A stretch of 64,000 nucleotides of DNA from JAEKNW01 sp963677815 (GTDB lineage: Bacteria; Cloacimonadota; Cloacimonadia; Cloacimonadales; JAFGVF01). The stretch is taken from NCBI GenBank assembly GCA_963677815.1, contig OY782499.1, positions 1,550,001 through 1,614,000 of the forward strand. The letters are read 5' to 3'. Every line of letters begins with the position of its first letter. Positions within the stretch are counted from its first letter, which is position 1. Below the pieces are notes generated by a model that saw only the letters and a list, made by a program, of their open reading frames with translations, had not been told where the DNA came from and did no database searches. Of the stretch, positions 10,450 through 17,736 are shown in pieces. A program made the translations under genes and the position numbers.

Positions 10450-10578
10450 AGATAAGTTGGTAAGTGAAATTATCTTCAATGAGTGTATTTTGCTCTAGCT
10501 CAAAATAGAAATTCACTCAACTGCTAATTTAGAGCAAAAGTTCAAAAAGATTATTTCAAGCATATTGCTAACCTATCT
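10450..10578. repeat. Imperfect foldback (inverted-repeat) element
   Basis: Left arm 10450-10497 and right arm 10530-10578 are reverse complements with mismatches and small indels; for example AGATAAGTTGGTAA pairs with TTGCTAACCTATCT, and TTTTGCTCTA with TAGAGCAAAA. The centre adds a shorter dyad (GAGTG-TATTTTG against CAAAATA-CACTC). No coding potential. It occupies the divergent gap between 10355 and 10753 and is probably a MITE-like remnant or a structured RNA. Confidence 0.5.
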
Positions 10579-10650
10579 GACTTAATAATTGACCTTGTAT
10601 ATTGCAAGAAAGATGTCTTAATAAGTTTTTAAAAAAAAGTAAAAAATAAT

Positions 10651-10678
10651 TTGCTTATGAACGTATGTTCACTATTAT
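10651..10678 (+). promoter_or_regulatory. Promoter with near-palindromic operator upstream of the DUF5320/NifX cluster
   Basis: TTGCTT (10651-10656), a 16-base spacer and TATTAT (10673-10678). Overlapping the spacer is TGAACGTATGTTCA (10658-10671), a 14-base dyad with one mismatched pair, resembling TetR-type operators. It lies about 75 bases before the start at 10753. Confidence 0.45.
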
Positions 10679-10752
10679 ATACTCTACTTAACTAATTATG
10701 ATTTGTCTTACAGTATAAAATAATTATATGAAATAAATAAAAGGAGTTCATT

Positions 10753-10914
10753 ATGCCAAACGGTGATAGAACAGGTCCAGAAGGAAAAGGACCAAGAACA
10801 GGAAGAGCTTTAGGAAAGTCAATAGGTAACAATAGCGGAAGAGATCAATCCAGAGGTCAAGGACAAGGAAGAAATCAAGGACAAGGTCAGGGTAGAGGCA
10901 ATAGAAACAGATAA
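10753..10914 (+). CDS. DUF5320-type small protein (MPNGDRTGPEGKGPRTGR...)
   Basis: 53 aa; ATG behind AAGGAG. The N-terminal MPNGDRTGPEGKGPRTGR is the signature of the DUF5320 mini-proteins, which recur beside NifX/NifB-like iron-sulfur cofactor proteins in anaerobes. The remainder is a low-complexity Gly/Gln/Arg/Asn tail (GQGQGRNQGQGQGRGNRNR), very basic and probably disordered. It is followed by a terminator or attenuator hairpin and then the NifX-like gene. Function unknown; a role in metal or cofactor handling is inferred from context only. Confidence 0.8.
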   Translation: MPNGDRTGPEGKGPRTGRALGKSIGNNSGRDQSRGQGQGRNQGQGQGRGNRNR

Positions 10915-10921
10915 TTTAAAA

Positions 10922-10966
10922 GACGCAGTAAAATCATTTCCGATACTACTGCGTCAAAATTTTTTT
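10922..10966 (+). terminator. Intrinsic terminator or attenuator between DUF5320 and NifX-like genes
   Basis: Stem GACGCAGTA (10922-10930) pairs with TACTGCGTC (10947-10955), followed by AAAATTTTTTT. It lies between two genes expected to be cotranscribed, so partial termination would let the small protein be made in excess. Confidence 0.75.
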
Positions 10967-10979
10967 AAGGAAGTACTAA

Positions 10980-11387
10980 ATGGATAGTTTAAGAGTTGCA
11001 ATTGCCAGTAATGATGGAATTCACTTCAATAAAGAACACTTTGGTGATTCAGATTATTATTATATTTATGAACTGGGTAAAGAACACATAGAATTTATTA
11101 AGAAGATTAACAATGTAGCTAAAGATATTGAAGAGAAAGGTCATGCAGACCCAGAGAAAGCTGGAGGTGTAAGTAAAGTCTTGAAGAAGGAGAATATTCA
11201 AGTTGTTGTTTCAGGAGTATTTGGTCCAAACTTAAAGAGAATCACTAAAAACTTTGTATGTATTATTATCAGAAGTGGTAATCTTGAGGATGGGTTGAAA
11301 AGGATTTCTCAAGAGTATTCTCAAATTAAAGAAGCTTGGCAGAGAGGGAAGATGAGAAGTCATCTTCAATTCAATTTAAATAATTAA
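10980..11387 (+). CDS. NifX/NifB-type dinitrogenase iron-molybdenum cofactor family protein
   Basis: 135 aa, ATG behind AAGGAAG. The whole protein is the NifX/NafY-like RNase-H-fold domain: an opening strand RVAIASNDG, then a FGDSDYYYIYEL strand and a HADPEKAGGVSKVLKKENIQVVVSG core. In nitrogen fixers such domains carry FeMo-co precursors. Stand-alone copies are widespread in anaerobes without nitrogenase, where their role is unclear. The usual conserved Cys in the H(K)C region is absent; the equivalent stretch reads GHADPE. The gene lies between DUF5320 and the flavoprotein at 11413 (25 bases), consistent with a small redox or metal cluster. No nif gene is in this window. Confidence 0.8.
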   Translation: MDSLRVAIASNDGIHFNKEHFGDSDYYYIYELGKEHIEFIKKINNVAKDIEEKGHADPEKAGGVSKVLKKENIQVVVSGVFGPNLKRITKNFVCIIIRSGNLEDGLKRISQEYSQIKEAWQRGKMRSHLQFNLNN

Positions 11388-11412
11388 GTTAAATATAATA
11401 AAAGGAAAGAAA

Positions 11413-12780
11413 ATGGAAAGATTTGAAGTATTAGTCATAGGTGGGGGACCAGCAGCAGTCACCTTAGCAAAATTATTAGGAAAGAAGAAATCAATAGCAA
11501 TAATTCGTCCAGAAGACTACAGTATGATATATTGTGCCATGCCTTATGCTGTAGAAGGTATAATAAATATTGAAAAGACATTTAAGAAAGATGCCATAGT
11601 AACAGATGCAGGGGCTGACTTAATTAGAACAAGTGTTACAAATGTTGATTTTGCTAATAAGATAGTTCATACAGAAAGTGGGAATACTTACACTTATGAT
11701 AAGTTAGTAATAGCTACTGGAGCTACCCCCTTTATACCTCCAATAGAAGGAGCAGAATTAGAAGGTGTAACTGGCTTTAAAACAGAAGACAATATGCGTT
11801 TAATTATTGATAAAATTGAACAAGGTATGGAACGTGCTGTTGTAGTTGGTGCTGGTGCAATTGGTATAGAGTTGGCTTTATCATTGAACAAAAAGGGACT
11901 TCAAGTTGATTTAGTTGATATGGCTACTAGTTTATTGCCTAATCTGCTAGATTCTGAAATGTCTGAGCTTGTTTATGAAGAAGTAGTCAGAGAAGGAGTC
12001 AATATACATTTGAATGCAAGAGTTAATAAACTTACTGGTAAGAGATTCGTGCAACAAGTTCATCTTTCTAACGGACAGATTATTCACTTTGATTCAATAG
12101 AATCATGCAATGTTACCAAGGATGAAGAGTTTAAAGGAATGGTAATATTCGCTACAGGTATGAAGGCTCAAGTTGAAATATTCCAAGCATCTGATTTAGA
12201 AATTGGTATAGATGGAATCATTGTTAATGAGAAGATGGAAACAAATATTAAAGATGTTTATGCAGTCGGAGATTGCAGTCAATTTTATAGTGGAATAACT
12301 TCTAGAACAGTGTCTGGTAAATTAGCTACAAATGCTGTGCCAATGGCTAAGGTTCTAGGTTTTAATCTTTTAGGACAAAACAGAAAGTATAATGGTTTCT
12401 ATAATGGTGCTGCAACAAAAGCTGGTAAGTATTTTGTTGGTGGAACAGGTCTTTCTGAAAAAATTGCTAAAGATGCAGGTTTTCAGGTAGTATGTGCCTA
12501 TAGTGAAGTTACTTCAAAGTTCCCTATAATGCCAGGAGCAAAGCAAATTAATTTAAAATTAATTGTAGAAAAAGGAACAAAAAGAATTTTAGGTGCCCAG
12601 ATTTTAGCTGAAGAAGCCGTTACTGATAAAATAGATACTTTGACTCTTGCTATCCAGAATAATTTTACTATTGAGCAATTAACTCAATTAAGTTATGCTT
12701 CACAACCTTATCAAAGTTATTATCCAGCAGCTAATTTAATAGTTTTAGCTGCTGAAGATGCTTTAAAAAAGATTAGTTAA
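11413..12780 (+). CDS. FAD/NAD(P)-dependent oxidoreductase, CoA-disulfide reductase / NADH oxidase-like
   Basis: 455 aa, ATG behind AAAGGAAAG. An N-terminal FAD dinucleotide fold has GGGPAA (about 10-15). A single Cys in MIYCAMPYAV (about 42) is in the place of the active cysteine of CoA-disulfide reductases and NADH oxidases. ATGATPFIPP is the FAD-contacting loop, VVVGAGAIGIELAL (about 148-161) is the NAD(P) fold, VYAVGDCSQF is the second FAD site, and a dimerisation domain runs from about residue 335 (YYPAANL near the end). It probably moves electrons between NAD(P)H and a disulfide, persulfide or oxygen; the exact substrate cannot be read. It is the last gene of the plus-strand cluster starting with DUF5320 and is followed by a terminator. 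Confidence 0.85.
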   Translation: MERFEVLVIGGGPAAVTLAKLLGKKKSIAIIRPEDYSMIYCAMPYAVEGIINIEKTFKKDAIVTDAGADLIRTSVTNVDFANKIVHTESGNTYTYDKLVIATGATPFIPPIEGAELEGVTGFKTEDNMRLIIDKIEQGMERAVVVGAGAIGIELALSLNKKGLQVDLVDMATSLLPNLLDSEMSELVYEEVVREGVNIHLNARVNKLTGKRFVQQVHLSNGQIIHFDSIESCNVTKDEEFKGMVIFATGMKAQVEIFQASDLEIGIDGIIVNEKMETNIKDVYAVGDCSQFYSGITSRTVSGKLATNAVPMAKVLGFNLLGQNRKYNGFYNGAATKAGKYFVGGTGLSEKIAKDAGFQVVCAYSEVTSKFPIMPGAKQINLKLIVEKGTKRILGAQILAEEAVTDKIDTLTLAIQNNFTIEQLTQLSYASQPYQSYYPAANLIVLAAEDALKKIS

Positions 12781-12820
12781 GAGAATATTATATTATTTAG
12801 AATTTCTTTACATCTCAGAT

Positions 12821-12869
12821 AAAAACCTGAACAGACTTACTTATTTATAGGTCTTAAGTTCAGGTTTTT
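12821..12869. terminator. Bidirectional terminator between convergent operons
   Basis: AAAAACCTGAAC (12821-12832) pairs with GTTCAGGTTTTT (12858-12869), with an inner AGAC/GTCT dyad. T-runs exist in both directions, serving the oxidoreductase gene (plus) and the pyr operon (minus). Confidence 0.8.
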
Positions 12870-12900
12870 TGTTATCTTAAAATCTTTTCTAATTAGTTTA

Positions 12901-12953
12901 TTGTTACTATCTCTATAAAGCATTGGGAACTTATAGGGAGAGTAACAATCAAG
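12901..12953. repeat. Dispersed palindromic repeat, copy A
   Basis: TTGTTACTATCTCTATAA and TTATAGGGAGAGTAACAA form arms with two mismatches around a loop containing ATTGGGAAC, followed by TCAAG. Related copies lie at 34607-34660 and 55449-55507. Confidence 0.6.
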
Positions 12954-12957
12954 CTAG

Positions 12958-13854
12958 CTAATAGACTTTACCTTTGATTTTAGCTACAGATAAATTATGC
13001 TTATCGAAATGAAGAGCTAAGTCAGAAATTATCTTTTCAATAATGCTAGGATTATAGAAGCTAGCTGTTCCAATGGCGACCATGGATGCTCCTGCATATA
13101 GAAATTCTAGAACATCAAGGTAGTTTTCTGCTCCACCCATAGCCAGAATAGGAATATCTATTGCTTGGGCAACTCTATAAACATTAGAAATAGCTACCGG
13201 TTTTATAGCAGAACCAGAATATCCACAAATTCTTCTATTAATTCTAGATTTCCCTGTCATTGGGTCAATTGCCATACCTAGAAGAGTATTAATCAGAGCC
13301 AATGAATCAGCTCCTCCTTCTTTAGCAGCTTGAGCAATTTCCACAATATTAGTAACATTAGGAGTTAGCTTAATAATCAGCTCTTTATCAGTAAGTTTTC
13401 TTAGTTTGCTAGTTAACTCATTAACTACTTTAGCATCAACCCCAAAGGCTATTCCTTCATTTTCTACATTAGGACAGGAAACATTCACTTCGTAACCTGC
13501 TATGGAATCTACGCTTTCTAATCTTGAAAGGACTTGTAAAAATTCTTCTTGAGTAGAACCAGAAAAGCTAACAATCAGGGGAGTATCATATTTGTCATAA
13601 TGGGGGATAGCCTGCTTTATAAAGTCTTCAACTCCTGGGTTTTGCAGTCCAATAGAATTCAATAGTCCCCATTCTGTTTCAAATAGTCTTGGTGCGGGAT
13701 TACCAGCTTTTCTTTCTTTAGTTATAGTCTTTGTAACAATAGCCCCTAATTTATTAAAATCAAGATAGTCACTCATCTCATAACCAAATGTTCCTGATGC
13801 AGTAGTAATCGGATTTCTAAAATCTAGTTTATTTAGTTTAGTAGTCAAATTCAT
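12958..13854 (-). CDS. pyrD: Dihydroorotate dehydrogenase B, catalytic subunit
   Basis: 298 aa from the ATG at 13854, which shares its A with the TGA of pyrK (TGATG). A TTG three bases further up is also possible, but GGAG suits the ATG. This is an FMN-dependent TIM barrel oxidising dihydroorotate to orotate. ITTASGTFGYE near the N-terminus, NSIGLQNPG, and VSCPNVE with the catalytic Cys near residue 127 are class 1 DHOD features; Cys rather than Ser marks class 1B. It works as a heterotetramer with PyrK, passing electrons to NAD. It is the last gene of pyrB-pyrC-pyrK-pyrD. Confidence 0.95.
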   Translation of the reverse strand: MNLTTKLNKLDFRNPITTASGTFGYEMSDYLDFNKLGAIVTKTITKERKAGNPAPRLFETEWGLLNSIGLQNPGVEDFIKQAIPHYDKYDTPLIVSFSGSTQEEFLQVLSRLESVDSIAGYEVNVSCPNVENEGIAFGVDAKVVNELTSKLRKLTDKELIIKLTPNVTNIVEIAQAAKEGGADSLALINTLLGMAIDPMTGKSRINRRICGYSGSAIKPVAISNVYRVAQAIDIPILAMGGAENYLDVLEFLYAGASMVAIGTASFYNPSIIEKIISDLALHFDKHNLSVAKIKGKVY

Positions 13855-14600
13855 CAATCATTCTCCCAGACTATTTCTTGTGAATCAAAGACAGGTCCAT
13901 CCTTGCAAACACGTTTATATAGTGGTTGGTCATCATCAGATTTTACTTGAACAGCACAACCATAACAAACACCAATCCCACAGGCCATATACTCTTCTAA
14001 AGATACTTCAAGGGGTATGGAGTATTCCTGAAGAATTTTTGCTAAAGATTTTAACATGGGATTTGGGCCACAAGAATAGGCAATATCAAACTTTTGATTG
14101 TCCAATATAGCCTTTAGATCTTGGGTTACAAGTCCTTTTTCTCCCACAGAGCCATCTTCTGTGTAAGCATGGTCGCAAGGGAAGATGTCTGTTTGACATT
14201 TCCCTCCATGAATCCAAGTTATCTGGCAATCAACAAGTTTATCCTTTAAAAACCGGAGGGGAGGGTAACCCACTCCTCCGGAAATTAAAAGGACTGTTTT
14301 GTTTTTTACTAGGGTAAAACCTTTGCCTAAGGGACCTAGAATTTCTAATTGCATATTTTCTTGAGCTTGAGCTAGAATTCTAGTTCCTTCACCTAAAATC
14401 TTTATAAAAAGAGTGAAAGAGTTTTCGTCAGCTTGGTATAAGCTTATCGGAATACCTAAACGTTGACCTGGAATTTCTTGAGGAAGTTTAACAGTTACAA
14501 ACTGTCCAGGAAGAAATTCTGTTTTTACGCCTTCATTACTAAATTTTAAGAGATAGTAATCTTTGTTTAATTTCTTATTCTCTAATAATTTATATTTCAT
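13854..14600 (-). CDS. pyrK: Dihydroorotate dehydrogenase B, electron transfer subunit
   Basis: 248 aa. Ferredoxin-reductase-like: an FAD-binding barrel with QRLGIPISLY, an NAD domain with LLISGGVGYPPLRFL, and a C-terminal [2Fe-2S] site in EYMACGIGVCYGCAVQ plus the later RVCKDGPVF, giving the four cysteines of PyrK. It carries electrons from PyrD's FMN to NAD+. It overlaps pyrD by one base, showing translational coupling, and starts 23 bases after pyrC. Confidence 0.95.
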   Translation of the reverse strand: MKYKLLENKKLNKDYYLLKFSNEGVKTEFLPGQFVTVKLPQEIPGQRLGIPISLYQADENSFTLFIKILGEGTRILAQAQENMQLEILGPLGKGFTLVKNKTVLLISGGVGYPPLRFLKDKLVDCQITWIHGGKCQTDIFPCDHAYTEDGSVGEKGLVTQDLKAILDNQKFDIAYSCGPNPMLKSLAKILQEYSIPLEVSLEEYMACGIGVCYGCAVQVKSDDDQPLYKRVCKDGPVFDSQEIVWEND

Positions 14601-14623
14601 TATCTTACCTGTTTGTTTATAGG

Positions 14624-15904
14624 CTATTTGCTAGAGTCTGCTTGCCAAGTAATTCTACCTTCACAGATTGTATATTGAACTTTCCCTTTAAGTTTTTGAT
14701 TAATATAAGGAGTGTTTATAGATTTAGAAAGCATATTTTCACGAGTAAATTCGATATCAGCATCTAAATCAATAATTGCTAAGTCCGCTAGATAACTTTC
14801 CTCAATTTTACCAGTTTTTATACCTAAGAATTGAGCAGGTTTCTCACTCATAGCTTTTACTAAGGTAGGTAAATCTAAAGCATTTTCTTTAATTAAATAA
14901 GTATTCATAGAAGCGAAAGCAGTTTCAAAACCATTGATTCCGAAAGGAGCAATATTATATTCTCTTTCTTTTTCGTAGTCTGAATGAGGAGCATGGTCTG
15001 TAGCAATATAGTCAATTGTTCCATCTTTTAAGCCAGCAATGCAAGCTAGCCTATCTTGTTCTCTTCTTAGAGGAGGTTTAACTTTTGTATTTGTGTCAAA
15101 TCCGTAGACAGCATCTTCGTTCATTGTTAAATGATGAGGAGTAACTTCTGTTGTAATTGAAACACCATCAGCTTTAGCTTTTCTGACTAAATCAATACCT
15201 TTCGCAGTAGAAATATGTGCTATATGAAGTCTCACACCAATACTTTCTGCTAGCATAATATCACGAGCAATTATGATTTCCTCAGCTAAACCTGGAATAC
15301 CACCAAGCCCTAATTGACTAGATATCTTACCAGCATTAACTAGTCCTGAACCAGCTAAATTATAATCTTCAGCATGAACAATCACAGGTAAATCAAAGTT
15401 ATAAGCATATTTCATACAGTTTTGACTAAGTTTAGCAGACTGAACACAACCACCATCATCAGAGACTGCGACAATACCGCCTTCTTTCATGATAGCATAT
15501 TCTGAGATTTCTTTACCCTCTGAACCCTTGGTCATTGCTCCAATAACTTTAACTTTGCATTTACCCAAATCAGCAGCCTTTCTTTGAATATATTCAACAG
15601 TAGCGATATTATCAACTACTGGGTAGGTGTTTGGCATAGCACAAATAGTAGTAAAGCCACCTTTTGCCGCAGCTGCTGTACCTGTTACGATATCTTCTTT
15701 ATGGGTTTGACCTGGGTCTCTAAGATGAGCATGAAGGTCAATGAAACCAGGTAAGATTACTTTATCTTTTGCATCAATCACTTTATCTGCACTTTCTGTG
15801 ATTTTATCAGCGATTTCAACTATTTCTTTATCTTCGATTAAGATATCTTTTGCAACAAATTCATCATTTATAAAAGCTTTTCCATTAGTAATTAATATTT
15901 TCAT
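14624..15904 (-). CDS. pyrC: Dihydroorotase (class I, PyrC)
   Basis: 426 aa. It cyclises carbamoyl-aspartate to dihydroorotate. Metal-binding HAHLRDPG at about 58-65, GGFTTICAMPNT, VIVHAEDY, HIAHISTAKG and ATDHAPHS give the complete set of type I dihydroorotase motifs, and the length is normal. The ATG lies behind TAGGAGG, which overlaps the pyrB stop codon (8-base gap), so translation is probably coupled to pyrB. Confidence 0.95.
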   Translation of the reverse strand: MKILITNGKAFINDEFVAKDILIEDKEIVEIADKITESADKVIDAKDKVILPGFIDLHAHLRDPGQTHKEDIVTGTAAAAKGGFTTICAMPNTYPVVDNIATVEYIQRKAADLGKCKVKVIGAMTKGSEGKEISEYAIMKEGGIVAVSDDGGCVQSAKLSQNCMKYAYNFDLPVIVHAEDYNLAGSGLVNAGKISSQLGLGGIPGLAEEIIIARDIMLAESIGVRLHIAHISTAKGIDLVRKAKADGVSITTEVTPHHLTMNEDAVYGFDTNTKVKPPLRREQDRLACIAGLKDGTIDYIATDHAPHSDYEKEREYNIAPFGINGFETAFASMNTYLIKENALDLPTLVKAMSEKPAQFLGIKTGKIEESYLADLAIIDLDADIEFTRENMLSKSINTPYINQKLKGKVQYTICEGRITWQADSSK

Positions 15905-15912
15905 TGTTCCTC

Positions 15913-16851
15913 CTATGCTTGTCCACCTAAGATTAAGAAAAGAAGTGCCATTCTGACTGCTACACCATTGGTAACTTGGTCAAGAATAACTGATTGTTTT
16001 GAATCTGCAATTTCTGGTAAAATCTCAATACCACGATTCATAGGACCAGGGTGCATAACTAAGGCATCTGGTTTAGCCCATTTCAAGGTCTCTTTAGATA
16101 GTGAGTAGTATTTTGTATATTCTTCCAAACTTGGGAAAAGACCATCTTTTTGTCTTTCTAATTGCATTCTTAATCCCATAACTGCATCAGCACCTGTGAG
16201 GGCTTTCTTCAAATCATATTCCACTTTACAACCATAAATCTCTTCCATTTTACCTGGCATGAGAGTTCTAGGAGCGCAAACAGTAACTTCAGCACCTAGT
16301 TTTTTCATTCCAATAAGATTAGATCTCACAACTCTACTATGAGCAATATCGCCAACTATGGTAACTTTCATTCCCTTTAGGCTTCCTCTTCTCTCCCAAA
16401 TTGAATAAATATCAAGTAGTGCTTGTGTGGGATGTGCATGACGTCCGTCACCACCATTAAGAACAGGTTTGCCTGTATATTTATTAACCATCTGTGGTGA
16501 TCCCGGATATGAATGTCTTATTATGTAAGCATCAATACCCATGGCATCTAAGGTTAATACAGTATCCTGTAAACTTTCTCCCTTAGACAAAGAAGAAGTA
16601 TTAGCAGAGAAAGAAACAACATCTGCTGAAAGCCTGTGAGCAGCAAGTTCAAAAGACATCAGGGTTCTAGTTGAATTTTCAAAAAAGAGGGTACAAACTG
16701 TTTTACCTCTAAGTGTTGGGATTTTCTTGTATGAACGAGAATTAATCTCTTTCATAGCTTTGGTTGATTCCAAAATCTGGAGAATTTCTTCAGCACTATA
16801 ATCATCTAAATCAAACATGTTGCGGTTAACAAAATTAAACTCGTTTTGCAT
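15913..16851 (-). CDS. pyrB: Aspartate carbamoyltransferase catalytic subunit
   Basis: 312 aa. First committed step of UMP synthesis: carbamoyl phosphate plus aspartate. The carbamoyl phosphate site FFENSTRTLMSFE (STRT at about 60-63), GDGRHAHPTQALLDI, VGDIAHSRVVRSN and MHPGPMNRG are all intact. No pyrI regulatory subunit follows, so allosteric control is not expected from this operon. Its RBS (AGGAG, 6-base spacing) lies inside the leader ORF at 16835-16951. It is the first enzyme gene of the operon. Confidence 0.96.
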   Translation of the reverse strand: MQNEFNFVNRNMFDLDDYSAEEILQILESTKAMKEINSRSYKKIPTLRGKTVCTLFFENSTRTLMSFELAAHRLSADVVSFSANTSSLSKGESLQDTVLTLDAMGIDAYIIRHSYPGSPQMVNKYTGKPVLNGGDGRHAHPTQALLDIYSIWERRGSLKGMKVTIVGDIAHSRVVRSNLIGMKKLGAEVTVCAPRTLMPGKMEEIYGCKVEYDLKKALTGADAVMGLRMQLERQKDGLFPSLEEYTKYYSLSKETLKWAKPDALVMHPGPMNRGIEILPEIADSKQSVILDQVTNGVAVRMALLFLILGGQA

Positions 16852-16951
16852 AGGTACTCCTGTGATTTAATAGTGAAAAAGGGGAACATTGGTAGCCTAG
16901 TTGTTTTTGAGCAAGAAGGTGGTTAAAATCAAAGCTTTTAACTGTTTTCAT
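16835..16951 (-). CDS. Candidate 38-aa pyr leader peptide overlapping pyrB
   Basis: ATG at 16951 behind a strong AAAGGAG (5-base spacing), reading MKTVKSFDFNHLL... and ending ...HRSTYAKRV with TAA at 16835, 17 bases inside pyrB in another frame. The frame spans the whole gap between the pyr promoter and pyrB. Its RBS is buried in the hairpin at 16959-16988. I read it as a regulatory leader whose translation is tuned by that hairpin; no homologue is recognised, and the peptide itself may not matter. Confidence 0.6.
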   Translation of the reverse strand: MKTVKSFDFNHLLAQKQLGYQCSPFSLLNHRSTYAKRV

Positions 16952-16958
16952 GTGTTCT

Positions 16959-16988
16959 CCTTTCTGCCTCTCAGGGCAAGATTAAAGG
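16959..16988 (-). promoter_or_regulatory. PyrR-binding-type hairpin sequestering the leader-ORF RBS
   Basis: On the minus strand CCTTT - AATCT - TGCC - CTGAGA - GGCA - G - AAAGG. The lower stem CCUUU/AAAGG, a 5' internal bulge, a 4-bp upper stem and a CUGAGA hexaloop match the known PyrR RNA design (hexaloop CNGNGA over a 4-bp stem and a bulge). The AAAGG strand is part of the AAAGGAG Shine-Dalgarno of the leader ORF. Confidence 0.6.
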
Positions 16989-16999
16989 TTTTTATTTAC

Positions 17000-17028
17000 T
17001 AATAAAATAAGAGGATAAGATTTGTCAA
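17000..17028 (-). promoter_or_regulatory. Promoter of the pyr operon
   Basis: TTGACA (17028-17023), a 17-base spacer and TTATTA (17005-17000) on the minus strand. The transcript would start only a few bases before the PyrR-type hairpin. Confidence 0.55.
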
Positions 17029-17105
17029 ATAAAATAAAAGAAAACTTTGAAAATAGTTATGGAGCTTCTTTAGATTAAGAGTTTATCCAGTATAAGTTTT
17101 ATACT

Positions 17106-17143
17106 AAAAAAAACCTGACATCTTGTACAAAATGTCAGGTTTT
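17106..17143 (-). terminator. Terminator after the small secreted protein gene
   Basis: AAAACCTGACAT and ATGTCAGGTTTT (17110-17121 / 17132-17143), followed by T8 on the minus strand, 20 bases after the stop at 17163. Confidence 0.85.
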
Positions 17144-17162
17144 GATATTTTAGTTTATTTGA

Positions 17163-17624
17163 TTATTCAGCATAGAAATATACTGCACCTTCGTTCTTAC
17201 CATCATTTATTTCAGAGAAGAAGTTCTCATCCATTTCAACATCAAAATCATTAGCATTAGCATACTGAGCAGTAATTTTCACCTTATTATCATCGCCAAC
17301 TCTAAATTTAGCATAATTATAGATATAGCCACCATAATTAATTAATTTAGTTTGAGAAAAGACAACAAATGCAGTTGGATTACCAATAGACATTGGTGCA
17401 AAATATTCCCATACATCTACTCCCATTCCACCAATAGCATTAGGTGCAGTTTTTTCATCATTGCCTGAAATAAGTTTGCATTTACCGTATTCTGCAACAA
17501 CTCTTACACTTCTGCCTTCTTTTAAAGCATCCATTAAATCTTCGAAATTCTTCAACTGAGTAGGTTTTGCTATAAGAGCAAGACTAATAGTCATTAATAC
17601 TACAATTAAAATCACTTTTTTCAT
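17163..17624 (-). CDS. Small secreted protein, VirK-like
   Basis: 153 aa with a clear signal peptide (MKKVILIVVLMTISLALIAK). The mature start FEDLMDALKEGRSVRVVAEYGKC resembles the beginning of VirK-family periplasmic proteins (a helix with LxxALKxGxxVRVV, then a Lys-Cys). The rest is beta-rich and ends with Asp/Glu-rich loops and VYFYAE. It has only one Cys in the mature part, so no disulfide. Its own terminator follows at 17106. The VirK assignment is from motif memory only; function unknown. Confidence 0.55.
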   Translation of the reverse strand: MKKVILIVVLMTISLALIAKPTQLKNFEDLMDALKEGRSVRVVAEYGKCKLISGNDEKTAPNAIGGMGVDVWEYFAPMSIGNPTAFVVFSQTKLINYGGYIYNYAKFRVGDDNKVKITAQYANANDFDVEMDENFFSEINDGKNEGAVYFYAE

Positions 17625-17736
17625 TAATTTCCTCCAGAAATATATAATGAATAGACATTCTATTAACAGTGTTAACTTGTCAATATTTTTCTATGTTTCA
17701 TTTCTAGAGTAATTACTAAAATCTTCACCATTTTTC

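Noticed and set aside
12955..12970. TTG start for pyrD giving MMNLTT
   Set aside because: That start is at 13857; the ATG at 13854 has the RBS and the usual TGATG overlap.
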